Shown one piece after another: positions 33,055-44,900 of a DNA stretch of 64,000 nucleotides. Every line of letters begins with the position of its first letter. The stretch's first letter is position 1. The DNA comes from Globisporangium splendens. Lineage: Eukaryota > Oomycota > Peronosporomycetes > Pythiales > Pythiaceae. A model generated the notes under the pieces. That model did not search any database. It was not told the origin of the DNA and worked only from the letters and a program-made list of their open reading frames with translations. The stretch covers positions 434,001-498,000 of the forward strand of contig VFIW01000002.1 in the NCBI GenBank assembly GCA_006386115.1, read 5' to 3'. Made by a program: the position numbers and the translations under genes.

Positions 33055-34240
33055 TTAGACAGTGGTAAATCCATACAACTCCGTATCCAACGTCGCGTAC
33101 AAAACCTCTTTGAGCTCCCGGCGAACGACGTGCAGTGGGAGATCCAATCGGTTGAAGCACGCGTGGCTCCAAATGTAGCCATCGTCGACCAACGGCACGC
33201 CCTTGAGCGTAAATGGACACAGTCGACCATCGTAGCTGGTCAACGACCCAAAGCCCGCGATCAGAACGCGTGGCGATCCCGCCGCAAAGTGCAAAAGCCG
33301 TTGGCGGTACTCATTGGGCATCTCGCGCACCAGTTCCCAGAACCAGATGAGCGCAGGGTGGCCTCTCAGGTTGCTCGTGTACTCCGTGCTGTGCTGCCAG
33401 TCGTCGACGTTGATCACATCCGAGCCGCAGAGGAAGTAGTCCAGCTCTTCTGAGTCAAAGCTCAGGAACAGCTCCGGTGGAATCACGCCGTACAAGCCCT
33501 TTAGGAAAGCCACCAGCTGGCTCGACACGCTCTCGAAGAGAACGTACCGGAATCGTCGCTGCACGTACTCTTCCTTGTTCTCGTCGGTGAGATTGATGCT
33601 GCGGTCATTCGGGATCAAGTCCGCGACGACCACTTCGCCATCGTCGCCTCGCTTCTCCGTGACACTAAAGTCCAGTCCCAGAGCCTCGACGCTGTCATTC
33701 TCCAGGATCCACTCTTGGCCGACCAGCGCCGTGACCTTTTCGTGGTCGTCTCACTGATGTCATCCGAAGATGCGATTGGTTCCCCACAGACACTGCACAT
33801 CGGCGTGTTTGCGAAATTCTCAAAACCACACACGCGGCATACGAGGTGGTGAGACTCTGCCTCCCTATCCAAACGAACACCACACGGAATATAGATCGTA
33901 AATAGATCCTTGAGTCCATTTTGTCTTTCATTAGACTTCTAAATATACCACCAACCTTAGTGCTGCATCCAATCGATGGGCGTTGGAGCTGCGAACAACA
34001 CCGGCCGAAAAGTAGTAGCATTGCCGTAAAAGATCAACTGTCGTGTATATTAGTAGCAACAGCAGGAACGTACTTGGGGTCGAGCGGCGCGTGCAAATTG
34101 CTGTCGTCGTCACCATCGCTCCTGTCTTTGTGGATGCATTCAGCCCATTGCTTCATGCACCATACGAAAGAACCGAAGATGCGTAAGAAAACGACCACAC
34201 CGACAACCACAGTGAGCGCCGTCACGAGGACGCCCGTCAT
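33055..34240 (-). pseudogene. H8: HECT ligase with large internal deletion
   Basis: The 5' exons are typical: TM exon 34240-34074 (VLVTALTVVVGVVVFLRIF, then DDDSNLHAPLDPK), the 33-nt microexon 33988-33956 (SNAHRLDAALR), and a zinc-finger exon from 33865 (CRVCGFENFANTPMCSVC). After that the sequence jumps directly to the middle of HECT (EWILENDSVEALGLDFSVTEKRG) and continues intact to the catalytic block WSHACFNRLDLP and YGFTTV. The WW-like module and the first half of the HECT N-lobe are gone. The zinc-finger frame and the HECT frame differ, with a TGA near the join and no plausible splice site, so I call it a pseudogene. An expressed short form is not excluded. Confidence 0.8.
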
Positions 34241-34258
34241 CGTTGCGCTTTTGAGTCA

Positions 34259-34274
34259 GCGCGCAAAATGAATA
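34259..34274 (-). promoter_or_regulatory. Oomycete Inr-like core promoter of H8
   Basis: Minus strand reads TATTCATTTTGCGCGC, an Inr-like TCATTTT, 19-34 bp before the H8 ATG. Confidence 0.5.
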
Positions 34275-34764
34275 GTGGCGTGAGCCCAACTGAAGGAGAA
34301 CGCTGGGGAGAGTTCGCAATACGCGGAGTTCTCGCGCCAAATCAAAAATGGAAAATCACATGGAATGGACCTTTGCTCCCAAGCACACACAGTCTGGTGA
34401 CCAATCTGAGGACGTCATTGTAGGTGCACTCTCCGTCTTTGTGTGAAGGTATCCTGTATTAGGATGCAAGCAGCGAGGGTCCAAATCCCAACAGGAATGG
34501 GATTAACGCATGTCAGTCAGAATTAACGTCTTGTGCTTGCTTACCGTCACCCTCTTTCTCAAACTTGGTCTCGAATATATACGCGCACAAATTGCATTCT
34601 CCCACAAAAAACCTGCACCACATCTAAAGCCGCCAACAGTCCTTACCGCATTACGTTTTGCAGTCCATCCCACACATTCCTGTTTCCTCACTTGAGAAAA
34701 CAAGCATGTGGTTGGTTACGCCGTCGCTCTCCTTAGGGCATAGATAGTTTTGACTGCTTGGCTA
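34275..34764. other. Intergenic between H8 and H9
   Basis: No supported gene, RNA or repeat noticed. Confidence 0.6.
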
Positions 34765-37123
34765 TCACTTGGTCGTGAACCCATATAGTTCGGTCTCCAA
34801 GGCAGCATAAAGCACCGCCTTGAGATCGTCACGAGACACATGATACGGAAGATCCAACCGATTGAAGCACGCGTGGCTCCAGATGTACCCGTCGTTCACG
34901 AGTGGCACGCCATTCAGCGTGAATGGACACAGTCGTCCATCATAACTCGTCAGCGAACTGAAACCTGCGATCGGGACGCGCGACGAACCCGTTGCAAAGT
35001 GCAGCAGACGCTGGCGGTACTCGTTTGGCATTTCACGAACCAGTTCCCAAAACCAGAGCAGTGCTGGGTGGTCGTATGCAATGTTCGAGTACTTGGCATT
35101 TCGCTCCCAGTCGTCCACATCAATCTCGTCCGAGCCACACAACAGGTAGTCAAACTCTTCCGGATCAAACAGCATCAGCAGCTCCTGTGGGATCACTTCG
35201 TAGAGTCCTTTCAAGAACGCATACAGCTGACTGGACACGCTCTCGAAGAGCATGTATCGGAATCTTCGCTCGACGTACTCGTCCTTGTTGTCGTCGGTCA
35301 CGTCAATGCTGCAGCCATTGGGGATCAAATCAACCACGACCACCTCCTCACCTCTCTTTTCTGTGACACTGAAATCAAGACCCAGAGCGCCAACATCGTC
35401 GTTCTCGAGCATCCACAGCAGACTCTTGTACGTCTCGGGATCAAAGTACTCGAGATCGGAGAATGTCACAGGCAGTCCCAGAATGATCTTGATCAGAGGG
35501 AGCGAGAGATGGAAGCCAATCACAGATCCTTCGAGCAATGCGCGACCAATTAATCGACCAGTGGCAAAGAAATAGACCAAGTGGTTCTCGCCGATATCGT
35601 GCTTAGAATTCGGGTTGAGGTAGAACGTCTGTTCTTCCTTGTTCACGCACTGAAGCACTCCACAGGACGCACTAACAAGTTGCTCGTTCAGCAAAACAAA
35701 CCATTCTCGGTATAGACCTCCTGCATCAATGCCAACTTCGTCTGCAAACGTGATGCGCATCACCGAACGAACGCTCGACACGGGGATCACGCTCAAGGAC
35801 TCCATCGAGTCTTCAAATAATTGGTCGCGGTTGACCTTTAATCTCAGCAATTCTCGGACAGCAGGCACCGTGATCGCTGCAGTCATCGTCACGAAATGCG
35901 CATATTTGGCTGGAAACACCTGAGCCGCCAAGCTCACCACGTCTCTCCACTGCAAGTTGGTATCTGAAGCCGAAACCACAGAGAGGTGAGCTGGATCGGA
36001 TGCTGGCAATTCGACTAGCGTCATTGTCATCCCTGCCGCGGACTTCAGAAGAGCATCGAGCACTTCTTCCTTGGTGAGCAGTTTGGCCAGTGGTGCTTCC
36101 GTTTCGTCCTGCCCTGCTTCAGAAGGAGCCGCTGGCTGCTGCTGCTCCGCATCCTGCAGTTCTTCAGATGCGCTGTTGTCTCTGATTTGATCCACGACAA
36201 CAACGATATTCTCTTTGCTTTCCTCGTCCTCATCCGCAACAGTTTCTTTTTGAGCCCCACTTTTGACTTCAAAAACATTGTCGTTCTCGGTTTGGACAGC
36301 GTCGAAGAAGCGCACAAGGTACCCTGGGAATCTCGCGTCAACGCCGACGATGTTGACACAGTCTCGATGCCAGACGACTTTGCCGTCTCCATCCAATCTT
36401 CGCGTCCACTCTTTGCGTTTCCTGCAAACACACCCAGTCCCACATAAATCTCTAGCATTTTCTGTCAAATAGAAAACTAGAGTATGCAAATAAACCGTAC
36501 CGTGCTCTCTGTTGTCGTGCCGTGGAGCGCGGGATCGTGGATGCGCGGCTGAGTATCTCGATCGAGCCTTTCTTTCGCGACTTCCACAGTTTCTTCACGT
36601 CGCTCGCTTTCTTCTTCTTCTCGCGCTCTTCGTCGTAGATTTCTTCGCCACACACGTTGCAGAACGTGAACCGCTTGAAGTTTTCAAAGCCGCAGAGACT
36701 GCACTTGTTGTAGCCTTCCTCTGCGTCCCTGTTGCCACCACAGCACTAGCGTTCAGAATTAATACAGCCGACTCGCATAAACATTTTAATCTTTGTATTT
36801 GTTTCAAGCGTAAACGAAGCAAATGTACCGCAGCGCAGCATCCAGACGGTGTTCAGTCGATCTATAATTCGTATCAACCATCGCCAAAATGAGGCAAAGC
36901 ATACGCACAAACCAAGATATAATATAATCCATCATCGTCAGTCTGACGCCACGCTCCGACCATGATCTAACAGACCAACAAACACGTACAGCAGCGGCGC
37001 GTGGAGGTCAATCTCGCGCTGCATCCGACTACTCAGCGTGCCCGCGCGCAGGAGCATGCATGCGCCGACGCTCCAGAATAGCGCGCACACGATCAGCGCG
37101 ATCAGCAGGAACGTGTCCACCAT
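34765..37123 (-). CDS. H9: membrane-anchored RanBP2-ZnF HECT E3 ubiquitin ligase
   Basis: Exons 37123-36990, 36861-36829, 36728-36501 and 36421-34765 give 683 aa in frame. Exon 1: MVDTFLLIALIVCALFWSVG (TM), then REIDLHAPLL. Exon 2: the microexon, STEHRLDAALR. Exon 3: zinc finger CSLCGFENFKRFTFCNVC followed by a Lys/Glu-rich stretch. Exon 4: KRKEWTRRLDGDGKVVWHR, RFPGYLVRF, an acidic linker, then HECT with catalytic block WSHACFNRLDLP and tail YGFTTK. The 3' 821 bp of coding sequence (34769-35589) look identical to H10, while the 3' flank and upstream coding sequence differ. That pattern points to gene conversion. Confidence 0.9.
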
Positions 37124-37179
37124 CACCACGTTCTCTCAGCTTTCGCTTAACGCGCTTTTTTCTCGCACCGTGTTCGCAG

Positions 37180-37196
37180 AGTTTCACTAAGTGACC
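37180..37196 (-). promoter_or_regulatory. Candidate Inr core promoter of H9
   Basis: Minus strand reads GGTCACTTAGTGAAACT, an Inr-like TCACTTA followed by an A/T-rich box, about 57-73 bp before the H9 ATG. Confidence 0.4.
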
Positions 37197-38059
37197 TTCT
37201 CGAGGGCGACGTTCAATTTGTCCCGCCCGCCAGCACGCGAGGAGGAACGAAGGAGAAGGAGCTCTGCCTTGCAAGAGCAGAAGAAGCGGGGCGGTGGTAT
37301 CGACGCACGGAGAGCGGTTTCTTCTTCGAACGACATGGGGGCAGTCGTCTGCGCATCTTCATGGACGCGTGGGAGGATGCGCAACCAAAAGCTCAAAAGG
37401 AAAACAGTCCTTTTTTGGCCAATAGTTGGGGAGCATGAACTGACAGTGGTGTTGTTTAGTTTGCCCCAGCATGGATGTGTTGTTCAGCAACTGTTGAATA
37501 GCCCACTTTGTGCTTTTCTTCTCACCACTTTGCAAGCAAAGAAAATGTGCCACATCAGCATTTGTCCCAGCAGTCAAAATAGCCCACTTGGTGCTTTCCC
37601 ACACATCAACCGATGTGTGGTGCTGTGCACGGCAGATGATGCAGTGGACGCCATTGCGTGATGCTTGTATTATCGCGATGTTTAGTCCTGGTCAAGATTT
37701 GTTTGTCTGTACTACTAGCAGAGATGGAGATAGATAGAGCAGGTAGATTGTGCTCCGAGTTCGTCATGTGCTTACCGTGAGTGGGCAAAAGAAAAACGTA
37801 TCCAGTTCTTACCCTTCACAGAATGTCCTAGTAACCCATACTCATCTCACCTTCTACGGTGCACTCGACGGTAATGCTGCAGTTGAAGAAATTAATAGCA
37901 GAAGAGGGATTCCACTCCAACTGTTGAGCACATTCGCACTCTAAAGTGTGCCCTTTATATGCTGAGCCACTTTATGACGCGCTCTCAGGGTCTTACTAAG
38001 ACACTACGAGTGCATCATAAAGTGAACTCCCACACACTAAAAGTCCTAGTCCAAGACTC
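37197..38059. other. Intergenic between H9 and H10
   Basis: Contains a short diverged direct repeat (AATAGCCCACTTTGTGCTTT near 37497, AATAGCCCACTTGGTGCTTT near 37578). No supported gene. Confidence 0.55.
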
Positions 38060-40418
38060 TTAATTGGTCGTGAACCCATATAGTTCGGTCTCCAAGGCAG
38101 CATAAAGCACCGCCTTGAGATCGTCACGAGACACATGATACGGAAGATCCAACCGATTGAAGCACGCGTGGCTCCAGATGTACCCGTCGTTCACGAGTGG
38201 CACGCCATTCAGCGTGAATGGACACAGTCGTCCATCATAACTCGTCAGCGAACTGAAACCTGCGATCGGGACGCGCGACGAACCCGTTGCAAAGTGCAGC
38301 AGACGCTGGCGGTACTCGTTTGGCATTTCACGAACCAGTTCCCAAAACCAGAGCAGTGCTGGGTGGTCGTATGCAATGTTCGAGTACTTGGCATTTCGCT
38401 CCCAGTCGTCCACATCAATCTCGTCCGAGCCACACAACAGGTAGTCAAACTCTTCCGGATCAAACAGCATCAGCAGCTCCTGTGGGATCACTTCGTAGAG
38501 TCCTTTCAAGAACGCATACAGCTGACTGGACACGCTCTCGAAGAGCATGTATCGGAATCTTCGCTCGACGTACTCGTCCTTGTTGTCGTCGGTCACGTCA
38601 ATGCTGCAGCCATTGGGGATCAAATCAACCACGACCACCTCCTCACCTCTCTTTTCTGTGACACTGAAATCAAGACCCAGAGCGCCAACATCGTCGTTCT
38701 CGAGCATCCACAGCAGACTCTTGTACGTCTCGGGATCAAAGTACTCGAGATCGGAGAATGTCACAGGCAGTCCCAGAATGATCTTGATCAGAGGGAGCGA
38801 GAGATGGAAGCCAATCACAGATCCTTCGAGCAATGCGCGACCAATTAATCGACCAGTGGCAAAGAAATAGACCAAGTGGTTCTCACCGAGATGTTCACGC
38901 GAGTTTGCACTGAGGGAAAACGTCTGCTCGTGTTGGTTGGTACAATGGAACACCCCAGTCGTGGGATCCGCGAGACACTCGTTGAGAAGCACAAACCATT
39001 CGCGGTGCAATCCGCCAGCGTCGACGCCAGCTTCAGCGACAAAATTGATCCGCATCACGGATCGCACACTTCGCAGAGGGATCACACTCAAGGACTCGAT
39101 CGAATCCTCAAAGATCTGCTCTCGCTTCACATTGAGCTTAATGATTTCGCATTCGGCGGGTGTGATAAGCGCCGCTGTTGTCGTCACGAAATGCGCATAC
39201 TTGTCTGGGAATGGCTGTGCGCTCAGGCTCAGTGCGTCTCGCCAGTGGACCACGTTCTGGGCAGTGCGGTTGTTGCTGCTTCGTAAAATTGGAAGGCGAC
39301 CAGGGTCGGCAAGCGAGGAATCGACGAGATCCATCGCGATCGCACCAATTTCTCGATTTAAGTCTTCCTCGCGGTCCTGTCTCGAGAGTTGAATGCCTCT
39401 CGGTGACTCCATTGCTTCATTTATCTCTGGTACGCCGTTGCCTCCGAGACGTGGTCTATTGCTGGTTGGATCGCTTGCTGCCTCGATCACCACGGTAATC
39501 GTCTCTGCATCTGGAATCCCTGTTTTTTCTCGCTTAGCGCCGTGTTCTTCACTCAGGTTCTGATATGTGACCGTGTAGCCTGGGAAAAATGCATCCGGAG
39601 CACTGCCAGTGGTGTCACGGTACCAAAAGAGCTTCCCCTCCGGATCGAGCTTGCGAGTCCATTCCTTGCGTTTCCTGTACGTACAAGTGCAAGCAGGCGA
39701 AAAACGAATAATAATTACTCCACCGCTGCTGTTGTTCGAGAGTCAACAGTGGACACACGCACCGCACTCGCTGCTGACGTTGTGTCGATATCGCCCACGA
39801 TTGTTGCTGCTGTTCTTGGGCATTAAGGATTTCAACTTTTGTCGTTTTTTGTACCGCGCTGCGCAAAGTTCGAACGCTCCAGAAGCTCTGTTTCTCCTTG
39901 GCCATCACGGCTGCATCCTTGGCTTCCTTGTATTGCTTCCACGCCACGATCTCGTCCCCACAGAGGCTGCAAAACGGGAAGCGCTTGAAATTCTCAAACC
40001 CACACGTCGTGCACGCATTGTAGCCATCCTCAGCTTCTCTGCATAGAGTAAATCGCATGCAATGCACCATTATCAGACACAGTTGAGTTACAGGCATGCA
40101 ATAAGCTCAGCATCCTCTTGGTACGAGTTTGGAGCTGTCCACGTACCGTAATGCCGCGTCCAAGCGATACTCAATCGTGCTAATCACAAACAAACCAATG
40201 CAACACACACACACGCCCGTTAAACTCTCCCAAGCCCAGCAACTCATACACATATCGTGCACTACGCACTTGGCTGTAGCCACCAATGGCGCGCGCAATT
40301 CGATCTCGCGCGGCGTCGGACGCGACACGCGCACCATGCACAAGTAGAGCCCCGCGGCGATGGCCCAGAGCACGAGGCAGCTACCGCCGACCTCAAGCAG
40401 CAGTCGCTGGCCCTCCAT
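38060..40418 (-). CDS. H10: membrane-anchored RanBP2-ZnF HECT E3 ubiquitin ligase
   Basis: Exons 40418-40270, 40179-40147, 40038-39763 and 39674-38060 give 690 aa in frame. Exon 1: LLLEVGGSCLVLWAIAAGLY (TM), then REIELRAPLVATA. Exon 2: the microexon, TIEYRLDAALR. Exon 3: zinc finger CTTCGFENFKRFPFCSLC and a Lys/Gln-rich stretch. Exon 4: KRKEWTRKLDPEGKLFWYR, FFPGYTVTY, then HECT. From NHLVYFFATGRL to YGFTT the protein is the same as H9. Upstream it is clearly different (for example DAGGLHREWFVLLNECLADP against DAGGLYREWFVLLNEQLVSA). The catalytic Cys is in WSHACFNRLDLP and the tail is FTTN. Confidence 0.9.
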
Positions 40419-40923
40419 CGCAGTCGCGCGCTCTCCGCTCAAGCGCAAATGGCGAGGTCTACAGCGGCGGCATCAGCACTGCAGTGGGAGCACCGTCATC
40501 ATCAGCACCAGCGTCAACATGCGCACCTGGTTTGTCTTGTGAACAGATTTGATACTGTAGAGTGCAATTCTGTTTTGCGTGTGGGATGCTTTTCCACAAT
40601 AGTATTCACCGTCTGTCAGCATTTCAGCCAGTCAAATGCGCTTATTTATAATGCTGCATTCAAATAATACGAGGTTTAGTGTACTGCGTGTCAGAAAACG
40701 GACAAATCAACTTGAACTTTGGGAGAGCAGTATCCGGTGGATCCGGATACTGAAGAACTTGTCAAACACATTATGTCGCTGCCAGGCAACATAACGGAGT
40801 GTGTGTACTTTCCGGAAAACATGCATTCCTGCTTGTCAGCATCACACACTTCAACTTGCACTCACTGCGCCATATCCAACCACTTGCCTTGCTTGGTACT
40901 TTCACATAAAATACTCGCTGGTC
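40419..40923. other. Intergenic between H10 and H11
   Basis: A plus-strand frame here runs out of the H10 antisense strand and shows no family resemblance. No supported feature. Confidence 0.6.
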
Positions 40924-42885
40924 CTACTTGGACGCGTAGTCGTAGTTGTCCAAGATCCCAAACAGCATGCTCTTGAGGTGCTTCCGGTGCACGTAGTTGG
41001 GTAGCTCGAGCTTGTTGAAGCACGGTTGGCCGCGCATCAAGCGGCCCATCGCGAGCTCATTCCCGACGATCGTGAACGGCGCGACGTCGCCATTGTAGTT
41101 CGTGAGTGCCGCGAACCCGCCGGTTGGCACCCGCGTGTTGCCCGTCGTGAAGTGCAGCAACCGCTTCTTGTACTCGAGCGGCATCTTGCGGACGTACTTC
41201 CAGAACCAGTTCATGCACGGATGGCCGTGGATACACTCGTTGTACTTGGAGTTGATGCGCCAGTCGTGCACGTTGATCACGTCAGAGCCACACATAATGA
41301 AATCGAACTCCTCTGGGTCCAACACCATGAGCATCTCCTGCGGCACGACGTCGTAAATTCCCTTGAGGAACGAGTACAATTGCGACGACACGCTCTCAAA
41401 CAGCGTGTACTTGAAGCGACGGTCCAGATACTCGAGCTTGTTGGCGTCGGTCACGGCAATGTTGCGACCATCCGGGATCAAATCAACCACCATCATTTCT
41501 CCATTCACCTTCTCGGTCACGCTAAAGTCCAAGCTCAGCGACTCGACGCCCGTATTGTTTGCCAGGTACTCAAGGCTCTTGTAGGCTTCAGGGTCGAAGA
41601 ACTCCAAGTCCGTGAAGCTCACAGGCAGACCGAGGATGACCTTCAACAGCGGCGTCGCCAGATGGAAACCCCACAGCGTTCCGTCCAGCAGCCCGCGACC
41701 AAGCAGTCGACCAGCAGCATAGTAGTACGTCAGATGATCGTCACCGATAGCGAACTTGGAATTAGAGTTCAGATAGTATGTCTGCTCCGAGTTGTTGACG
41801 ACCTTGAAGAGCCCAGTGCTAGGATTTGCCAACAGTTCATTCAATTGCGCTATCCACTCGCGGTTTTGTTTGCCGACGGGAGCGCGCGGGTCTTTAAGGA
41901 ACTTGAGCGTCACCTCTGAACGCGCGTACTTGACGTCCATGCAGCTCACGTGCTCCAAGGATTGCTCCAACACGTAATCGCGATTCAACGTCATCCGCAA
42001 CTGGATCTTCTTTGTCGGTTCCAATGCCGCGACGGCCTTGGCCACAAATGCCGCGTACTTGGCTGGGAAGTTGAGGGATGCATTCGCCATCACCTCTTGC
42101 TCGAGCTCGTTAGACTTCAAGGCTCCTCCCAAAGCAAACGCCCATGGGTCTGCTTTCGTCGACTCGATCAGCTCCAAACGGAGAGCCTCGGTCTCACGGA
42201 TCAGTTGTGCCGTTTTCTCTTCAGCTTCAGGTCCCGAAATTCTACCATCGCCCAACTGGAACATGACCACGAACCCTGGGAACCGCGCGTCCGCTGTCAC
42301 AAGGTGCTCTTGACGGTGCCAGTATGGTTTGCCCTCCGCGTTCTTTTTGCGAACCCACTCTTTGCGTTTGCTATAAATGATCAAGAGAGAGAGAGAGAGA
42401 GAGAGAAGAGGAGCGATTGAAAAACAAAATCTAATGGGAAACCCACGCCTCAGAAAGATGTCTTGTCTTCCTACCTTGCTCGTACGAAGCGCGCGTTCAG
42501 TGGGTTCTTGTATTTCAGCTTCTTGGCGCGCTTTTTGCCTGCCTTACCAATGGTGCTGCCACAGATGTCACAGAACGTCCTGCTCTTGAAATTCTCAAAC
42601 CCACAGGCGTCGCACTCGTTGAACCCTTGATTGGCTTCCCTGTAGTATATAGAGGGTACTATGCAGTCAGCAATGGAGGAGACAAACAGGAGTTATCTCA
42701 ACTATTACGAAGTGCACGTACTCTGTGGCATGTCGGATGCGATCGAGCTTCTCGAACACGAGCAGTGGCGCGTAGTCTTTCATTTTGCCGTACTCTTTGT
42801 TGTTGTCATAGCGCACGTAGAGCGCCGTGATGCCCTTGACGACCGCCAAGCCGGCGAAGGTGAGCGTCGTTTCCAGCAGCACCAT
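40924..42885 (-). CDS. H11: HECT E3 ubiquitin ligase, subfamily B
   Basis: Three exons, 42885-42722, 42639-42475 and 42370-40924, give 591 aa in frame. Exon 1: MVLLETTLTFAGLAVVKGIT (hydrophobic), KDYAPLL, then EKLDRIRHATE, so there is no separate microexon. Exon 2: zinc finger CDACGFENFKSRTFCDIC plus a Lys-rich stretch. Exon 3: KRKEWVRKKNAEGKPYWHR, RFPGFVVMF, then HECT. The catalytic block is GQPCFNKLELP with Cys kept. Subfamily B differs by FVAKAVAALEPTKK, VSCMDVKYAR and FTTGNTRVP, and by lacking the DAGGLxREWF block (KQNREWIAQLNELL instead). The C-terminus NYDYASK has Tyr, not Phe, at -4. Confidence 0.88.
42384..42405. repeat. (GA)n microsatellite in H11 intron 2
   Basis: About 11 GA units, just inside the intron from the HECT-exon acceptor. 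Confidence 0.9.
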
Positions 42886-43620
42886 ACTCAGTGAATGTTG
42901 CTGATCCCCTCGCGATGGACACAGCAACCTGTACTTGACTCAGCAACTTGGAAAGTGAATCTGCAGTTCGAGGGAAACTAATACGCTTCGGCAAGTCGCT
43001 TTTCGTCCCTCTTCCCCTCCAGGAAAGCGCAAAAAGGCTACAGGATCCCACGATCTAACACACCGCTGAGTGCTGTACCGCCTTTCGAAAGGCATTCATT
43101 TGCCATCGAGAGCATGATGACGACACCCGTTCGTGATTCCAGGTGCCAAAAATGGAGGATCTGATTTATGCTCCGCTTAATCAATGGGTTTGTCCCGACA
43201 GCAGCAGCAAATTTGTCAGATCAAGCAGTCGGATTTGGCCCGCATTGTCCCGTTGATCTGTTGATTGAAACTGCATTTGTCCCGCTCTGAACTCGAAGGT
43301 TTTCGTCTCGTCTGTCTAATCCGGCAATTGAATCGCCTTGATACACAGCATTTAACCCACATCAGCAGCTTTTGCAACCTCCACTGGTAGCTTTCTGGCG
43401 GTATCAACATTTCGAGCATCCTGTCTAATTCGGCAGACTGAGTATACTAAAAGCGATTTGCTTGGATTACGAAGACTCCCACTCTCAGCAGCAGTGGGAT
43501 CCGATTCTAGGTGGTGCTTCTCGTGGAACTCATCATAGTCATCGTGCCCCACAGTGCGTCCTCTGTACTGCGATCCTCTTTCTCTTTACCTGCGGTCACC
43601 TAACGGCATTCATTCACTTG
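42886..43620. other. Intergenic between H11 and the membrane-protein relic
   Basis: Recurring short phrases (TTTGTCCCG at several places, CTGTCTAATCCGGCA and CTGTCTAATTCGGCA) hint at an old repeat, but no unit could be defined. No supported gene. Confidence 0.45.
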
Positions 43621-43639
43621 TGCTGCCATATCTCTTCCC

Positions 43640-44514
43640 AGTTGTCTACGTGATCGCGGCGTACAACCTCTCGAACCGCGTGTACTGCACGCAGCTGAAG
43701 GGCATGACTTGCGCGATGCTCGAGCGCTCGACGTACAACACCCTGCTGTGCGCGGCGCTCGGGGTGCTCTCGTTCCCGGGGCTCGCGGCGCTTCTAAAGC
43801 GCAAAGTGGCGCTGTCACCGCTGCACCACCTCGCGTTCGTGCTCGAGACGCAATGGCGTCTGATCCAGTCGAAGCTCATCCTGAGGACCACGATCGCCGT
43901 GCAGATGTCGCTCGAGCACCTTGACACGGATTGTAGCTTCCAGTTCGCGTGGCTCGTGAACGAGAAGCCAAATGCCGGGCACACATAAACCAGCACCAGT
44001 TGGATGAGCACGATCGTTGCGTACGTGACCAGAGCAGCCCGTACATGCGGGTTCTCTCGCAGAAAGAGACCCTAACCAATGAACATGGCCGCAGTAAATC
44101 CGAGCACTCTTACAGGTGCCTCCATGGCGATCATAAACGGCAGTGGGAACCCAATCTGACATGCCATCACGAACGCAAACGCGGTTCCAGCTGTGCCAGT
44201 GAGCAGGCTGATAATCACGACCTGGCGTCGTGTGATCGGAAATTCCACGACAAGTTGCCGCAGCTGTACGAGGATCGTCAAGTGTGCGATCCACACAGCG
44301 AACAGCGCACGGATCCAGAACGTGTGACTGCGCTCTAGTCCGCGACTTAGCGGCTGCAGTTGGATACAATCGAGAAGCAGCACGACAACGAGACACAGAA
44401 CGAAGGACATGATGAGGATCCCAACGACGCGAGCCAGATGCGTCGACTCGGAGTATGCTTTGACCAGATACATGCGCTCGGCCGAGCACGTGCCATGGAG
44501 CCCGACCTGAATGA
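43640..44514. pseudogene. Rearranged relic of a multi-pass membrane protein
   Basis: Two pieces of what looks like one family face each other. Minus strand, from about 44490 down: CSAERMYLVKAYSESTHLARVVGI, then hydrophobic segments (ILIMSFVLCLVVVLLLDC, ALFAVWIAHLTILVQL, VIISLLTGTAGTAFAFVMAC), a frame break at 44072, and IQLVLVYVCPAFGF. Plus strand, about 43640-43960: VYVIAAYNLSNR, ALLKRKVALSPLHHLAFVLETQW and SLEHLDTDCSFQFAWL. From memory these resemble the N- and C-terminal halves of a large oomycete-expanded transmembrane family of unknown function. The inversion and frame loss indicate a dead copy. The family assignment is a recollection and should be treated as tentative. Confidence 0.5.
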
Positions 44515-44545
44515 CTCCCACGCGTGAATGGCCATTCGGAGCCAC

Positions 44546-44900
44546 GCGCCTATCATTTGCTTACATCGCGTCGGCGACAACTGAAGAAAGCGCGGTAGGT
44601 ATGACTCAGGCTTTGCCGATGTGTATGTGCACCGTCACACAGAGGACCGAAGGCTGTCGCTCTATTCGTCCGTGAAATGCTTGACTTTGCCTCAGATCTA
44701 TTTCGATCAGCAGATTGCTCTTGAGTTTAGTTGGGAAACAATTGGGAAGATGAAATAGCGGGTAAAACGTTTTTTTTTACAAAACTGCTTTCAGGTCCGT
44801 TTATAGTACCAAAAAAGCGTTTTGTGGTGCTCCTCACAGCTGCAGTTGGCACCACAAATAATACTATTGGAGCTCGGAGGCATTTGGCTTGCAACCGGTG
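44546..44900. other. Intergenic between the relic and H12
   Basis: 3' flank of H12. No feature seen. Confidence 0.6.
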
